A DNA stretch of 8,706 nucleotides from Bacteroidales bacterium (GCA_017555925.1 JAFZFL010000149.1:1-8706); one strand, 5' to 3'; numbered from the stretch's first letter, positions 1-7,040 are shown. Translations and numbers: made by a program. Notes: generated by a model not told the origin, from the letters alone.

Positions 1-2
1 AG

Positions 3-92
3 AACAGCAAAACTGCTACCAAAGAGGTACAGTTCTTTGGCTGGGAGTTGCTTGATGCAGTGGATGATATAAAGAGAGCTTTTAAATTGTAG
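3..92 (+). CDS. C-terminal fragment of an unrecognised protein (cut by the left edge)
   Basis: The frame is open from the left edge and ends at TAG (90-92), giving 29 residues ending in ...WELLDAVDDIKRAFKL. The tail is amphipathic and probably helical. I do not recognise a family from so short a piece. The plus strand is preferred because two hairpins follow the stop (104-118 and 134-165), the second with a T-rich tail, as expected at the end of a plus-strand gene. The minus strand is also open across these bases, so the coding assignment is tentative. Confidence 0.4.
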   Translation, partial: NSKTATKEVQFFGWELLDAVDDIKRAFKL

Positions 93-109
93 TTATCATG
101 GTTCCCTCC

Positions 110-268
110 TTAAAGGAGGCCGCTGAAAATCGAGTAGGAGGAAAACAAAGTAGTTTTCTTCCTACTTTTGTTTTCCGAACCTCTCACAACACCGTACATG
201 CGGGTCCTCGGCAGTTCCCAACTCTTCCATATGCACATTCGGATGCGCCTGCGAAGCCATTCATCCAT
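110..268 (-). pseudogene. Fragment of group II intron reverse transcriptase/maturase C-terminus
   Basis: This 52-codon frame begins MDEWLRRRIRMCIWKSWE, closely resembling the conserved maturase (GIIM) segment near the C-terminus of bacterial group II intron proteins, usually seen as (L/I)DEW.RRR.RM..WKQWK followed by a TR motif. The rest of the frame simply reads through the domain V and VI region as RTRMYGVVRG... until TAA, so it is RNA-structural sequence, not protein. The reverse transcriptase domains, the rest of the maturase domain and the usual ending are all absent. An in-frame TAA lies three codons upstream of the ATG. It cannot encode an active enzyme and is best read as a scrap trapped in the deleted intron. 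Confidence 0.6.
134..174 (+). terminator. Probable intrinsic terminator; also the domain VI-like hairpin of the intron remnant
   Basis: GTAGGAGGAAAAC (134-146) pairs with GTTTTCTTCCTAC (153-165) around a 6-nt loop. This is a 13-bp stem with one G-U pair on the plus strand, followed directly by TTTTGTTTT. Read on the plus strand it is a good rho-independent terminator for the partial gene ending at 92. Read on the minus strand the wobble becomes a C-A mismatch, and the hairpin sits where domain VI of the group II intron remnant would be, so it may serve both roles. A smaller CCTCC/GGAGG hairpin lies at 104-118. Confidence 0.5.
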
Positions 269-351
269 GGCGCATTAGGGACTTTCACCCGTTAGAACAT
301 GCCCATGCTGGGGGTTCATTTCATCTACTCAAACCTCCTCTCTCTGTCTTG

Positions 352-2417
352 TCAATCCAATGGTTCAATAATATTCCAGCACAAGTTAAATGTGTCCAAA
401 TATTTATACAACCCCTTAAGTTTGTGTTCCGCGTTGTCTTCTTTTAAAACAGACAGCATTGTAGCTTGGAAATCTTCTGCAAACTCCTCAACTGAAGCAT
501 ACTCAATCACATCACTTGAAGCTTTTGAAATCTGTTTATGATGCAATACTCCATTCTTAAGATGAATCTGGTGTATCTCCTTGCCACTCTTCACGCACCA
601 TGTCTGGTCTACATCCTGAGCCTTGAATCCGTCAAGCAAGATTGAAAAATATTCAAATATGTAATGAGGTGTCAATGTCTTCAGGCTCAACCTGGCTTTT
701 GCTATGAACTCCTCCGGAGTGCCTTTGAATCTGGATTGCGGAATATGCCTCAATTCAAAAGCCGCACTCAAAAAGATATTTCTCCAGGTAGCCGCCTCAA
801 AAGAGTACGCAAGTTGCTCAAATGCATCTGCCTGAAGGTATCTGGCCTGTTCATTTTCAGGATTGTTGAAAACAAGATGTCGTGTAAGTTCAATTGTCCA
901 TCTGTAATCTCCCTTTTTAAAATACTGTTTTGCCTTTCTGAGCAGCGCTTTCTCTCCTCCCATATCCTTAACCATACGTTTTGCCACCTCTGCATCGGGA
1001 TACTTGAAGTAGTTTGCAGGATTACCGTCCCACCATCCGGCATAACGCTGGAATACCGCTTTTGCATTGTGGTTTAAAGTTCCATAATAGCCTCTGTTGT
1101 AATACTCTCCTGCTAATGATTTTGGCAAGTAGAACATCTCTGCAATCTCCTCCATATTCATACCTTTGTTCATTAAGCGAATCACCTGATCATTGAAGAA
1201 ATAGTACATATCACGCTGTTTTTCCAGAAGGGCCATACAATTTCCGCTACCCCATGTTGGCCAGTGGTGAACACCAATAATTGCCTCCAGATTGCCACTC
1301 CACTCCTTCTCTATAATATCTATAGAGCTATCTATTGCTTGGGCAAAAGCCTTTGGATCCCTCACTTTTGCACCGCGTGGAGTAAGGAGATTGTGCATAG
1401 TATATGAGACATTCTCTCCCGGACATAATATTTTATAATCATTCAAAAAAATATGGAACTCCGCTGGAGCTTCAGTTCCCGGAACATCCAAAAATGTAAA
1501 CGAAAGACCATCTATTGTGAGTTTGGCTGTTTTGTCAGCTCCAGGTTTCAATTCAAAAGATGGCTTGATCAGGTGTCCTGCCGATAAGCCTACAGATTTT
1601 CCAAGTCCTGCACCTACCTGTCCATACTCATCTTTTGGCAGATATATTCCATACATATATGAGGCTCTTCTCTCCATACTGTTTCCCAAATAGAGATTTT
1701 CAGAAATCGCCTCTTCATAGAATCCGTCGGGAGCCACAACAAGGACTTTCCCTTTATTCAACATTTTATCTGAATAATTCTCCTGGGATACGTACAATAT
1801 ATCTTTAGGATTCACTATCCCCACAAAACCCATATAATGGTCAACGTGGCTATGAGTGATAAGAACTGCCGAAATCTTTGCATTAGGGTCTACATATTTC
1901 TTGAAATTCTCCCAAGCCGACTTTGCAGAGAAGACACTTGTCAAAGGATCTATTACTATCCATTACTATCCATCCCTCTTTGCCTCTGATGAAACTCATT
2001 GTAGAGATGTCATAAGACCTTACTTGATATACAATGCCGTTTTTATTGTCTGAGCCCTCAACGGGTGCAGGATATGCCTGATATATACCATTGTAATTGT
2101 TCAGTTTCTCCATTCTCCAAAGGTTGGGATGCACAGTTGATGGGATATCACCCTTCATAAATTCATTGTACCTGTCAACTTCCCACAAGGCACGATCAAA
2201 CCTCTCAATTCTAATAGGCTCTGTAAGCTGGGTACCCTCCACAAGACCCAGTGAAGGATTTATCTCAGCCTCTTTATTGTCATTCATCTCAATCAAAGCG
2301 GGATAAAACTCATCATTCAGCTTTACATTTTTCCTTTCGCCATTGAAAGAGTTTCCATAACAACCGGCTAATAGTATTGCTCCAAAAAATAGTATACAAT
2401 AAAATTTAATCTCTCAT
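352..2417 (-). pseudogene. Alkyl/aryl sulfatase (SdsA1/BDS1-type metallo-beta-lactamase) lipoprotein, frameshifted
   Basis: Members of this family hydrolyse alkyl sulfate esters with two zinc ions. Visible landmarks are the zinc motif THSHVDH (about 1837-1857), the MYG.YLP....GQVGAGLGK segment, PGTEAPAEFHIF with its acidic ligand, GENVSYTMHNLL with the second, HHWPTWG, the dimerisation helices (NRGYYGTLNHNAKAVFQRY) and an SCP2-like C-terminal domain ending at TGA (352-354). The front part, ending ...GWIVMDS, and the back part, beginning PLTSVFSAKSAW, lie in different frames. Deleting one copy of the 10-bp duplication ATTACTATCC (1952-1971) restores GWIVIDPLTSVFSAKSAW. At the 5' end, the frame reading IKFYCILFFGAILLAGC (a lipoprotein signal with lipobox LAGC) has no usual start; the ATG at 2415-2417 is one base out of frame. 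Removing both lesions gives 684 codons, close to known members (about 650) plus a signal peptide. It begins 2 nt after cdaA, so it was probably co-transcribed. The family call is firm; loss of function is inferred. Confidence 0.88.
1952..1971. repeat. Perfect 10-bp tandem duplication causing a frameshift
   Basis: ATTACTATCC occurs at 1952-1961 and again at 1962-1971, followed by a partial third start (AT). Ten bases is not a multiple of three, so the second copy shifts the sulfatase reading frame just before the zinc-ligand region. One copy gives the expected family sequence across the junction. Confidence 0.9.
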
Positions 2418-2419
2418 AT

Positions 2420-3205
2420 TTATACAGTTTTATATGAATTTTCTATTGCCAGACGCAATTCGGTAATGCTGTTTATCTTCTTTATCTGACCTCCTCTTAC
2501 AAAGGAGATATTTCCAGTCTCCTCAGATACAACAATAACTGCTGCATCTGTTGTTTCAGTCATACCTGCTGCAGCCTTATGGCGCATGCCATATTGGGCC
2601 GGTATATTTGGATTCTCGCTTACAGGCAAAGTGCAACGTGCTGCAACTATACGGTTATTTGCTATAACCATTGCACCGTCATGAAGAGGAGAGTTTTTAA
2701 AGAAAATATTTTCAATAAGGCGTCTGTTTATATTTGCATCAATTATATCTCCAGTTTCAATTATAGCCTCCAGAGATGATGTATGGGCTATAACAATAAG
2801 CGCACCTGTTTTGGTATCGCTCATTTTGCGGCATGCCTGGGTAATCTCATCCAAAGCTTTGAGCGCCATTGTCTCCTGCTGACGGCCCAGTACCCTGTTT
2901 ATTACTTTGGCATGTCCTCCGCTCACGTACTTGTTTCCCAAATGGAGCAAAAAGCGTCTTATCTCCTGCTGGAACAATATAATGAGCGCTATCATACCCA
3001 CACCCAACACCTGATTGATAATTGCAGACATAAGACTCATCTTAAGAGCATTAACGATAATCCACACAATATATATGAGAATTATGCCTGAAAAGATACT
3101 TATTGCGGCCGTACCTCTAATAAGTTTGTAAACATAATAGACAAGTAGTGCCACAAGAATTATATCTATAACATCTATCAGCTGAATATCAATAAAGTCA
3201 AACAT
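2420..3205 (-). CDS. cdaA: Membrane diadenylate cyclase CdaA (DacA), makes c-di-AMP
   Basis: CdaA condenses two ATP molecules into cyclic di-AMP, a second messenger linked in other bacteria to potassium, osmotic and cell-wall control. The 261-residue protein has three N-terminal membrane segments (about 8-27, 33-52 and 60-79), then a linker helix and a cytoplasmic DAC domain (about 85-250). Catalytic landmarks are GALIV (134-138), PLHDGAMVI with the DGA motif at 176-178, and RHK at 208-210, where the family normally has RHR. The ATG start is followed at once by the first membrane helix, and the length is typical. It begins the minus-strand unit that continues into the sulfatase pseudogene 2 nt beyond its TAA. 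A Bacteroidetes-type promoter lies upstream (3231-3261). In related genomes this gene often follows folP; here the upstream neighbour is a divergent gene instead. Confidence 0.95.
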   Translation of the reverse strand: MFDFIDIQLIDVIDIILVALLVYYVYKLIRGTAAISIFSGIILIYIVWIIVNALKMSLMSAIINQVLGVGMIALIILFQQEIRRFLLHLGNKYVSGGHAKVINRVLGRQQETMALKALDEITQACRKMSDTKTGALIVIAHTSSLEAIIETGDIIDANINRRLIENIFFKNSPLHDGAMVIANNRIVAARCTLPVSENPNIPAQYGMRHKAAAGMTETTDAAVIVVSEETGNISFVRGGQIKKINSITELRLAIENSYKTV

Positions 3206-3230
3206 AATTACGCCATTTTGAAAACAACTT

Positions 3231-3261
3231 CAAATATAGCAAAACTTATAGAAGAGAGCAA
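3231..3261 (-). promoter_or_regulatory. Bacteroidetes-type promoter for cdaA
   Basis: On the minus strand TTG (3259-3261) is followed after 20 nt by TATATTTG (3231-3238), a full match to the TAnnTTTG -7 box with a normal distance to the -33 element. The predicted transcription start would lie about 20 nt before the cdaA ATG. Confidence 0.6.
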
Positions 3262-3462
3262 TCAACACCTTTGCTTATTAAATATTTTTCATTAACTTGC
3301 GACAAAATTCTTTTTGGCTCTTTTTTTATCATTACCTCATTAAATTAAGTGCATTAATTGTGGATATCCTAATATCAAGCATTATCACGAGAACGAAAAA
3401 ATTGAATGTTTTTGTGTGGAATGCGAAGTAGAGTGGACAATTTGATACTATTTTCTGCAAAT

Positions 3463-4479
3463 ATGAGAAAGATTAATATTCTACCTGTTGCTGTTATTTT
3501 TCTATTATTTACCACAGCATGTGCCAGACAGACCCAAGTAAACGGGAAAACCATATCAATCGAACAAGCTCTTGATAACATTCAGGAGATTTGTTTGAGC
3601 AAATATGCAACCAAGATAGAGTATGTATTATTGGATAATTCTGATAGTATAATGCTCCCAGGAGTAAAAGATCTTCAGATTAAAGGAGCCGGCGACAATT
3701 TGTTCATTAGCCATGGAGTATTTTCTTTAAAAAAAGAGGCGTGCTTCAGGTTTACATCAGACGGCAAGTTTTGTAATACAATAGGCATAAGGGGACGGGG
3801 ACCTGGAGAGTTTACCCGCCTCAGAAAAGTTTACGTAGATCCTGTCAAGCACACATTTATAATCAGCGACCCCAACAAACTTATAACATACAGTTATGAT
3901 GGCCAGTTCCTGACAGAAAAAGCAATATCTGATTTTACACCTGAAGAGTCTGCAAGATATAATATTGGGGCTAAGGAGTTCTTGTATATGGATTACAAGG
4001 AAACGGTTCTTATTACCAATGATAATGACACCTTAAAAAATATGGATGGCTCAACAAGATATATTTTGGAATATGGCCGTTATGCTCCCGACAGCAAGGG
4101 CAAAAAAATTACAATTCCATCTTCAAAATATGTAGAGACAGAGCATTTTGTAAAGTTCAACGCCCTCCGTACTGCTTTCGCTTTTCCAAATTTGGATGAG
4201 CATGAAAAAATAGCGGAGATTATCTATGATAAAAAGGCCAAGAGAACCTATTCAATAAAGATTGATTATAACCAGCCGTTTGAGGGTTTCAAGAATGACC
4301 TGGATGGAGGCATTCCATTCTGGCCTGTTTATGCAAGCGAAGGTAAAATGTACCAGATGCTTGATGCTACAGATTTTATTTCATATGCGCAAAAAAGCAA
4401 CTCTGCAAAAATGAAGGAAGCAGCAGCAAAACTTACTGAGGATAGCAATCCGGTGCTTATTGTGGCAACATTAAAATAG
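3463..4479 (+). CDS. 6-bladed beta-propeller lipoprotein
   Basis: The 338-residue protein starts with MRKINILPVAVIFLLFTTAC, a lipoprotein signal with Cys20 as the likely acylated residue (lipobox TTAC, a slightly unusual form). The mature part shows the hallmark of the Bacteroidetes 6-bladed beta-propeller family: IGIRGRGPGEFTRL followed by a strand ending in (V/I).D (about residues 88-118), then IISDPNKLITYSYDGQFL and further blade-like repeats. These proteins are abundant in gut Bacteroidetes, are usually periplasmic or outer-membrane attached, and rarely have a known substrate; none is suggested here. An in-frame ATG at 3406 would add 19 residues ahead of the signal peptide, which is unlikely. 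No clear promoter or Shine-Dalgarno sequence is visible, and the gene stands alone, divergent from cdaA and convergent with the transposase remnant. Confidence 0.85.
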   Translation: MRKINILPVAVIFLLFTTACARQTQVNGKTISIEQALDNIQEICLSKYATKIEYVLLDNSDSIMLPGVKDLQIKGAGDNLFISHGVFSLKKEACFRFTSDGKFCNTIGIRGRGPGEFTRLRKVYVDPVKHTFIISDPNKLITYSYDGQFLTEKAISDFTPEESARYNIGAKEFLYMDYKETVLITNDNDTLKNMDGSTRYILEYGRYAPDSKGKKITIPSSKYVETEHFVKFNALRTAFAFPNLDEHEKIAEIIYDKKAKRTYSIKIDYNQPFEGFKNDLDGGIPFWPVYASEGKMYQMLDATDFISYAQKSNSAKMKEAAAKLTEDSNPVLIVATLK

Positions 4480-4537
4480 ACCGTCACCAAATAATGGTAT
4501 AAAAGATACCTGTTCCACGCTGGCATATCAGAATTAC

Positions 4538-5409
4538 TGTCGGGAAGATCTCTTCCAGAATGGCAATATCCATACGTAACATTCTTCTTAACTGCTGGTT
4601 TGTGGCGGTGTCTTGATTGAGTACTCTTTGCTGATATATGAGCATAGGGCAGAATATAGCTCCTCATCAATCAAGAAGACAGAATCCTTTAGCCTGTATG
4701 CTATCTGGCTGAATGCTTCTGCATTGCGTGTGAGAGAATTAAAATATGAACGGGCATCTCTGAACATACTTTCTCCAAGTTTTATATCGCAAAATGATGG
4801 GATAAATGGTATTGAATCAAATTCTCTTATCTCTGCAAATGGTGAGATATCCCTCGTATGGAGCAATTCTCTTTGAGTAAGGATAGGTAGCTCTCTTAAA
4901 GGCTTTGTCTTTAGATGTTTAAGCCATAAGTTGAAATATGCACACCCACCGCCCCACGGATATGAATCTGGAGTGTAGGCCGGGTTGGCTACAAAAGCAT
5001 TACGATTAGCATAGATAATCTCGTTGCGGAGTGTCTATAGATTTTCTATAGGTAGGATGTCCATTTTAAACTGACTCCAATCAATAGCCCGTAGCCTCTT
5101 GGGGAATGCTATTTTGAGTCTTAATGCAAAGAGATCAAACGCCTTAACGCAATTTTCTCGAGGGCCAGCCAGAATCAGATGTACATGGTTGGTCATCAAT
5201 TCAAACGTAAGTACCCGCACCTCTTTGCTCAAATATAACGATATTGCCAGACACCACATACCGGTCTTGAACTCTTCCTCACAACAGAAAATGTTCTGCA
5301 TATGGGTCCCGTTAGTGTATATATGCCAATACGGTCCATTGTTGATAAATATACTTTCACAAATCCTCTCCTTCCCTGAAAAACTCAGAGCACTAAAATC
5401 CTTCTTCAT
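4538..5409 (-). pseudogene. REP-associated tyrosine (Y1/HUH) transposase, nonsense-mutated and frameshifted
   Basis: Reading from ATG 5409, the product resembles the chromosomal RAYT/IS200-like Y1 transposases of Bacteroidetes: YWHIYTNGTHMQNIF near the N-terminus, the HUH metal-binding motif in MTNHVHLIL (His75, His77), then TLRNEIIYANRNAF with the likely catalytic tyrosine (Tyr133), followed by YTPDSYPWGGGCAYF. An in-frame TAG (5035-5037, codon 125) lies between the HUH motif and that tyrosine; CAG (Gln) is one base change away. The same frame continues for 148 codons to TAA (4588). Near 4592-4595 a second lesion is likely: the neighbouring frame continues QLRRMLRMDIAILEEIFPT (4538-4594), as expected for the family's helix-turn-helix tail. 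Such proteins act singly on short palindromic repeats. No product with both catalytic elements can be made without readthrough. A TTG start at 5436 is possible but less likely than the ATG. Confidence 0.82.
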
Positions 5410-5528
5410 ATTTTTGATATTTATTCTACCCGTCAATATCTTCTGCTTATAGCCTCAGCCGCGACTTTTACAGTATGAACAAATGGCACTCCATCCATAA
5501 AAAGCCCCCTTTTCTTGGAAGTTACAAC

Positions 5529-5600
5529 ACTTCACTCAGCCCACAAGGGAGACAAACTTCACTCAGTCCACACAAGGAAAGCGAACTTCTACTCAACATA
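5529..5600. repeat. Degenerate 27-29 bp tandem repeat, about 2.5 copies
   Basis: ACTTCACTCAGCCCAC-AAGG... (5529-5555) is repeated as ACTTCACTCAGTCCACACAAGG... (5556-5584), and a third, partial and diverged copy begins ACTTCTACTCAACA (5585-5598). The third copy covers the comF stop codon (5589-5591). The array lies between comF and the transposase remnant. Confidence 0.65.
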
Positions 5601-6323
5601 CGCCAGCGTGGCTATATATACTTTACAGTCAAAATGTTCCAACAGTAGATTGGCACAGGCATCGAGGGTGGCGCCGGTGGTGAAAACATCATCTAAAATT
5701 AAAACTTTTTTTCCCGACAGATTATACTTTAATGCAGCCTTCGAATCAATAGTAAAGGCATCTGAGACATTTTGCCATCTGTGAGCCCTGTCCTTTTGTG
5801 TTTGTGTTCTGGTAAAAGCTCTGCGCTTGAGCAGACCATTCAAAACTATTGGAACATTCCCAGTTTTGTCACCTGAAATCCCGGCTTCACATATACAGTT
5901 GCGCATTATTCCCTTGCATACCCCTTTGGCAATAATTTTTGATTGGTTATATCCTCTCTTCCACTCTTTGCGCCAATGGAGTGGTACAGGAATTATATAA
6001 TCCGCAGGGAAGGGTATTTTTGAACCCAACATCTCTCCCAGCCACATGCCCAGTTTTACATTTGAGCGGTATTTAAATGAATGGACAAGCTTTTTGTATG
6101 AATCTGTATAGTAGAATAGTGAACACACAGCCTCAACTCTGGCACGTCCCAATAATGCCATGCGAGCCGGATTCTCCTCAATGAGCCAAAAATAGGTAAG
6201 AGGTATTTCTGCCAGACAATCAAGACAGAGAAACTTTTCATCCAACAGCAGCTCTCTGCCACAAACCTCACAACACCGCGGAAACAGAAGATCTGCCACC
6301 GCTCTCCAGAGCTTGAAAAGCAT
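5589..6323 (-). CDS. comF: ComF family protein (phosphoribosyltransferase fold, zinc finger)
   Basis: ComF proteins carry a type I phosphoribosyltransferase fold and are needed for DNA uptake by natural transformation in several bacteria, probably in the cytosol with DprA and ComFA; their role in Bacteroidetes is not settled. The 244-residue protein begins with a four-cysteine zinc site (Cys17/Cys18, Cys21, Cys33, Cys36). IIPVPLHWRKEWKRGYNQS (about 110-128) follows, a characteristic ComF segment, and then the PRPP-binding loop VLILDDVFTTGATLDAC (207-223) with its acidic pair. The length is normal for the family and the C-terminus (IATLAYVE) is typical of Bacteroidetes members. The ATG at 6321-6323 is the only suitable start. 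It lies 33 nt downstream of plsY in the same direction, so it is probably transcribed with it. The TAG stop falls inside a short tandem repeat. Confidence 0.93.
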   Translation of the reverse strand: MLFKLWRAVADLLFPRCCEVCGRELLLDEKFLCLDCLAEIPLTYFWLIEENPARMALLGRARVEAVCSLFYYTDSYKKLVHSFKYRSNVKLGMWLGEMLGSKIPFPADYIIPVPLHWRKEWKRGYNQSKIIAKGVCKGIMRNCICEAGISGDKTGNVPIVLNGLLKRRAFTRTQTQKDRAHRWQNVSDAFTIDSKAALKYNLSGKKVLILDDVFTTGATLDACANLLLEHFDCKVYIATLAYVE

Positions 6324-6356
6324 AATAATAAATATTTATAGCAAAAGGCCTCTGTG

Positions 6357-7040
6357 CTACCTATGAGAGGGCTCTTCCCCCTTTTTAAGGGCCTTTTTAA
6401 GTTTGAACTTCTCCTCTTTACCGTGCCATAGACGTTTGAGATTGCTCAAATGGGTAAGCCAGATGGTTACACCCACAACTATACTGAATATCTTTATAGC
6501 CAATGTCTCTTGAGGATCGAGCCACAAAGCAAAGAGCGAGTTTACAAGGAACGGGAAACAGGTTACAGCAGCAATCACACTTACAGATATATACCTTGTA
6601 AAGAAGAATACTACAAGGAAGATTGCAGTACAGATAAGCACAGCATAAGGGTGTATGGCCAAAAGCACACCACAAAGCGTTGCCACCCCTTTACCCCCTT
6701 TAAAATTATGATATACCGGGAATATATGACCTATGATTGCAGCAAGGCCAAATACAATCTGCGTTATTACAAAACGGTTTGTATCAGGAATAAAAGGAAA
6801 GAAAAATACCAGAGAAGCTGCAGCCACGCCTTTAAGGAGATCGAAGGCCAGCACCAGGAGTCCCATCTTCCATCCAAGTATGCGTTGGGTATTGTTTGCC
6901 CCAGGATTAAGACTGCCATAATTGCGCACATCAATTCCATAGATTGCCTTTCCAAGCAGTATTGAGCTTGAGATTGAGCCTATGAGATAAGCAAGCAAAA
7001 TGAATATTATATACGCAAATATGCCTTCTGTGGTAAGCAT
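6357..7040 (-). CDS. plsY: Glycerol-3-phosphate acyltransferase PlsY
   Basis: PlsY transfers the acyl group from acyl-phosphate to glycerol-3-phosphate to make lysophosphatidic acid, the first step of membrane phospholipid synthesis; PlsX normally supplies the acyl-phosphate. The 227-residue integral membrane protein shows all conserved loops: GSISSSILLGK (21-31) with DVRNYGSLNPGANN (37-50), the glycine-rich GHIFPVYHNFKGGKGVAT (104-121), and HLSNLKRLWHGKEEK near the C-terminus (197-211). Hydrophobic stretches at about 7-25, 60-84, 93-110, 122-148, 150-172 and 182-197 account for its membrane passes. A lysine-rich cytoplasmic tail follows. The start ATG (7038-7040) precedes the first helix. 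It leads an operon with comF and is divergent from mutS2; the two promoters overlap. Confidence 0.95.
   Translation of the reverse strand: MLTTEGIFAYIIFILLAYLIGSISSSILLGKAIYGIDVRNYGSLNPGANNTQRILGWKMGLLVLAFDLLKGVAAASLVFFFPFIPDTNRFVITQIVFGLAAIIGHIFPVYHNFKGGKGVATLCGVLLAIHPYAVLICTAIFLVVFFFTRYISVSVIAAVTCFPFLVNSLFALWLDPQETLAIKIFSIVVGVTIWLTHLSNLKRLWHGKEEKFKLKKALKKGEEPSHR

Larger units (their letters stand above)
93..325 (-). mobile_element. Decayed, internally deleted group II intron (approximate bounds)
   Basis: On the minus strand, a 5'-type group II intron segment (CCAGCATGGGC, then CTAACGGGTGAAAGTCCC, about 276-312) is followed within about 10 nt by coding sequence for a maturase end. Next come a domain V-like segment (GAACTGCCGAGGACC...TGTACGGTGTTGTGAGAGG, about 180-220) and a hairpin ending in CCTACTCGATT (128-138), typical of domain VI and the 3' end. 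An intact ORF-bearing intron of this type has roughly 2 kb between these parts; here about 100 nt remain. Nearly all of domain I, the reverse transcriptase and domain IV are therefore deleted. It lies just beyond the sulfatase stop. The motif matches come from recall of bacterial intron sequences, not an alignment, and both ends are estimates. Confidence 0.6.

Noticed and set aside
664..1077. 137-codon plus-strand frame inside the sulfatase
   Set aside because: Antisense to well-conserved sulfatase coding sequence; no recognisable motif.
3262..3273. CACCTTTG as a -7 box for the plus-strand propeller gene
   Set aside because: One mismatch to TAnnTTTG, no suitable TTG upstream and nearly 200 nt from the start codon.
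3406..3462. Longer N-terminus for the propeller lipoprotein from ATG 3406
   Set aside because: It would place 19 polar residues before a textbook lipoprotein signal peptide; ATG 3463 fits far better.
4496..4510. GGTAT-AAAAG-ATACC hairpin after the propeller gene as a terminator
   Set aside because: The stem is 5 bp, A-T rich, and has no T-run after it on the plus strand.
5035..5037. TAG recoded as an amino acid in this organism
   Set aside because: TAG terminates the intact plsY, comF and propeller genes in this same window.
5504..5517. AAAAGCCCCCTTTT-like hairpin as a terminator for comF
   Set aside because: The stem is only about 5 bp and mostly A-T, with a loop of C or G; too weak to call.
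6450..6965. 171-codon plus-strand frame across plsY
   Set aside because: It is antisense to a clear plsY gene, has an odd composition rich in Tyr, Lys and Cys, and shows no family motif.
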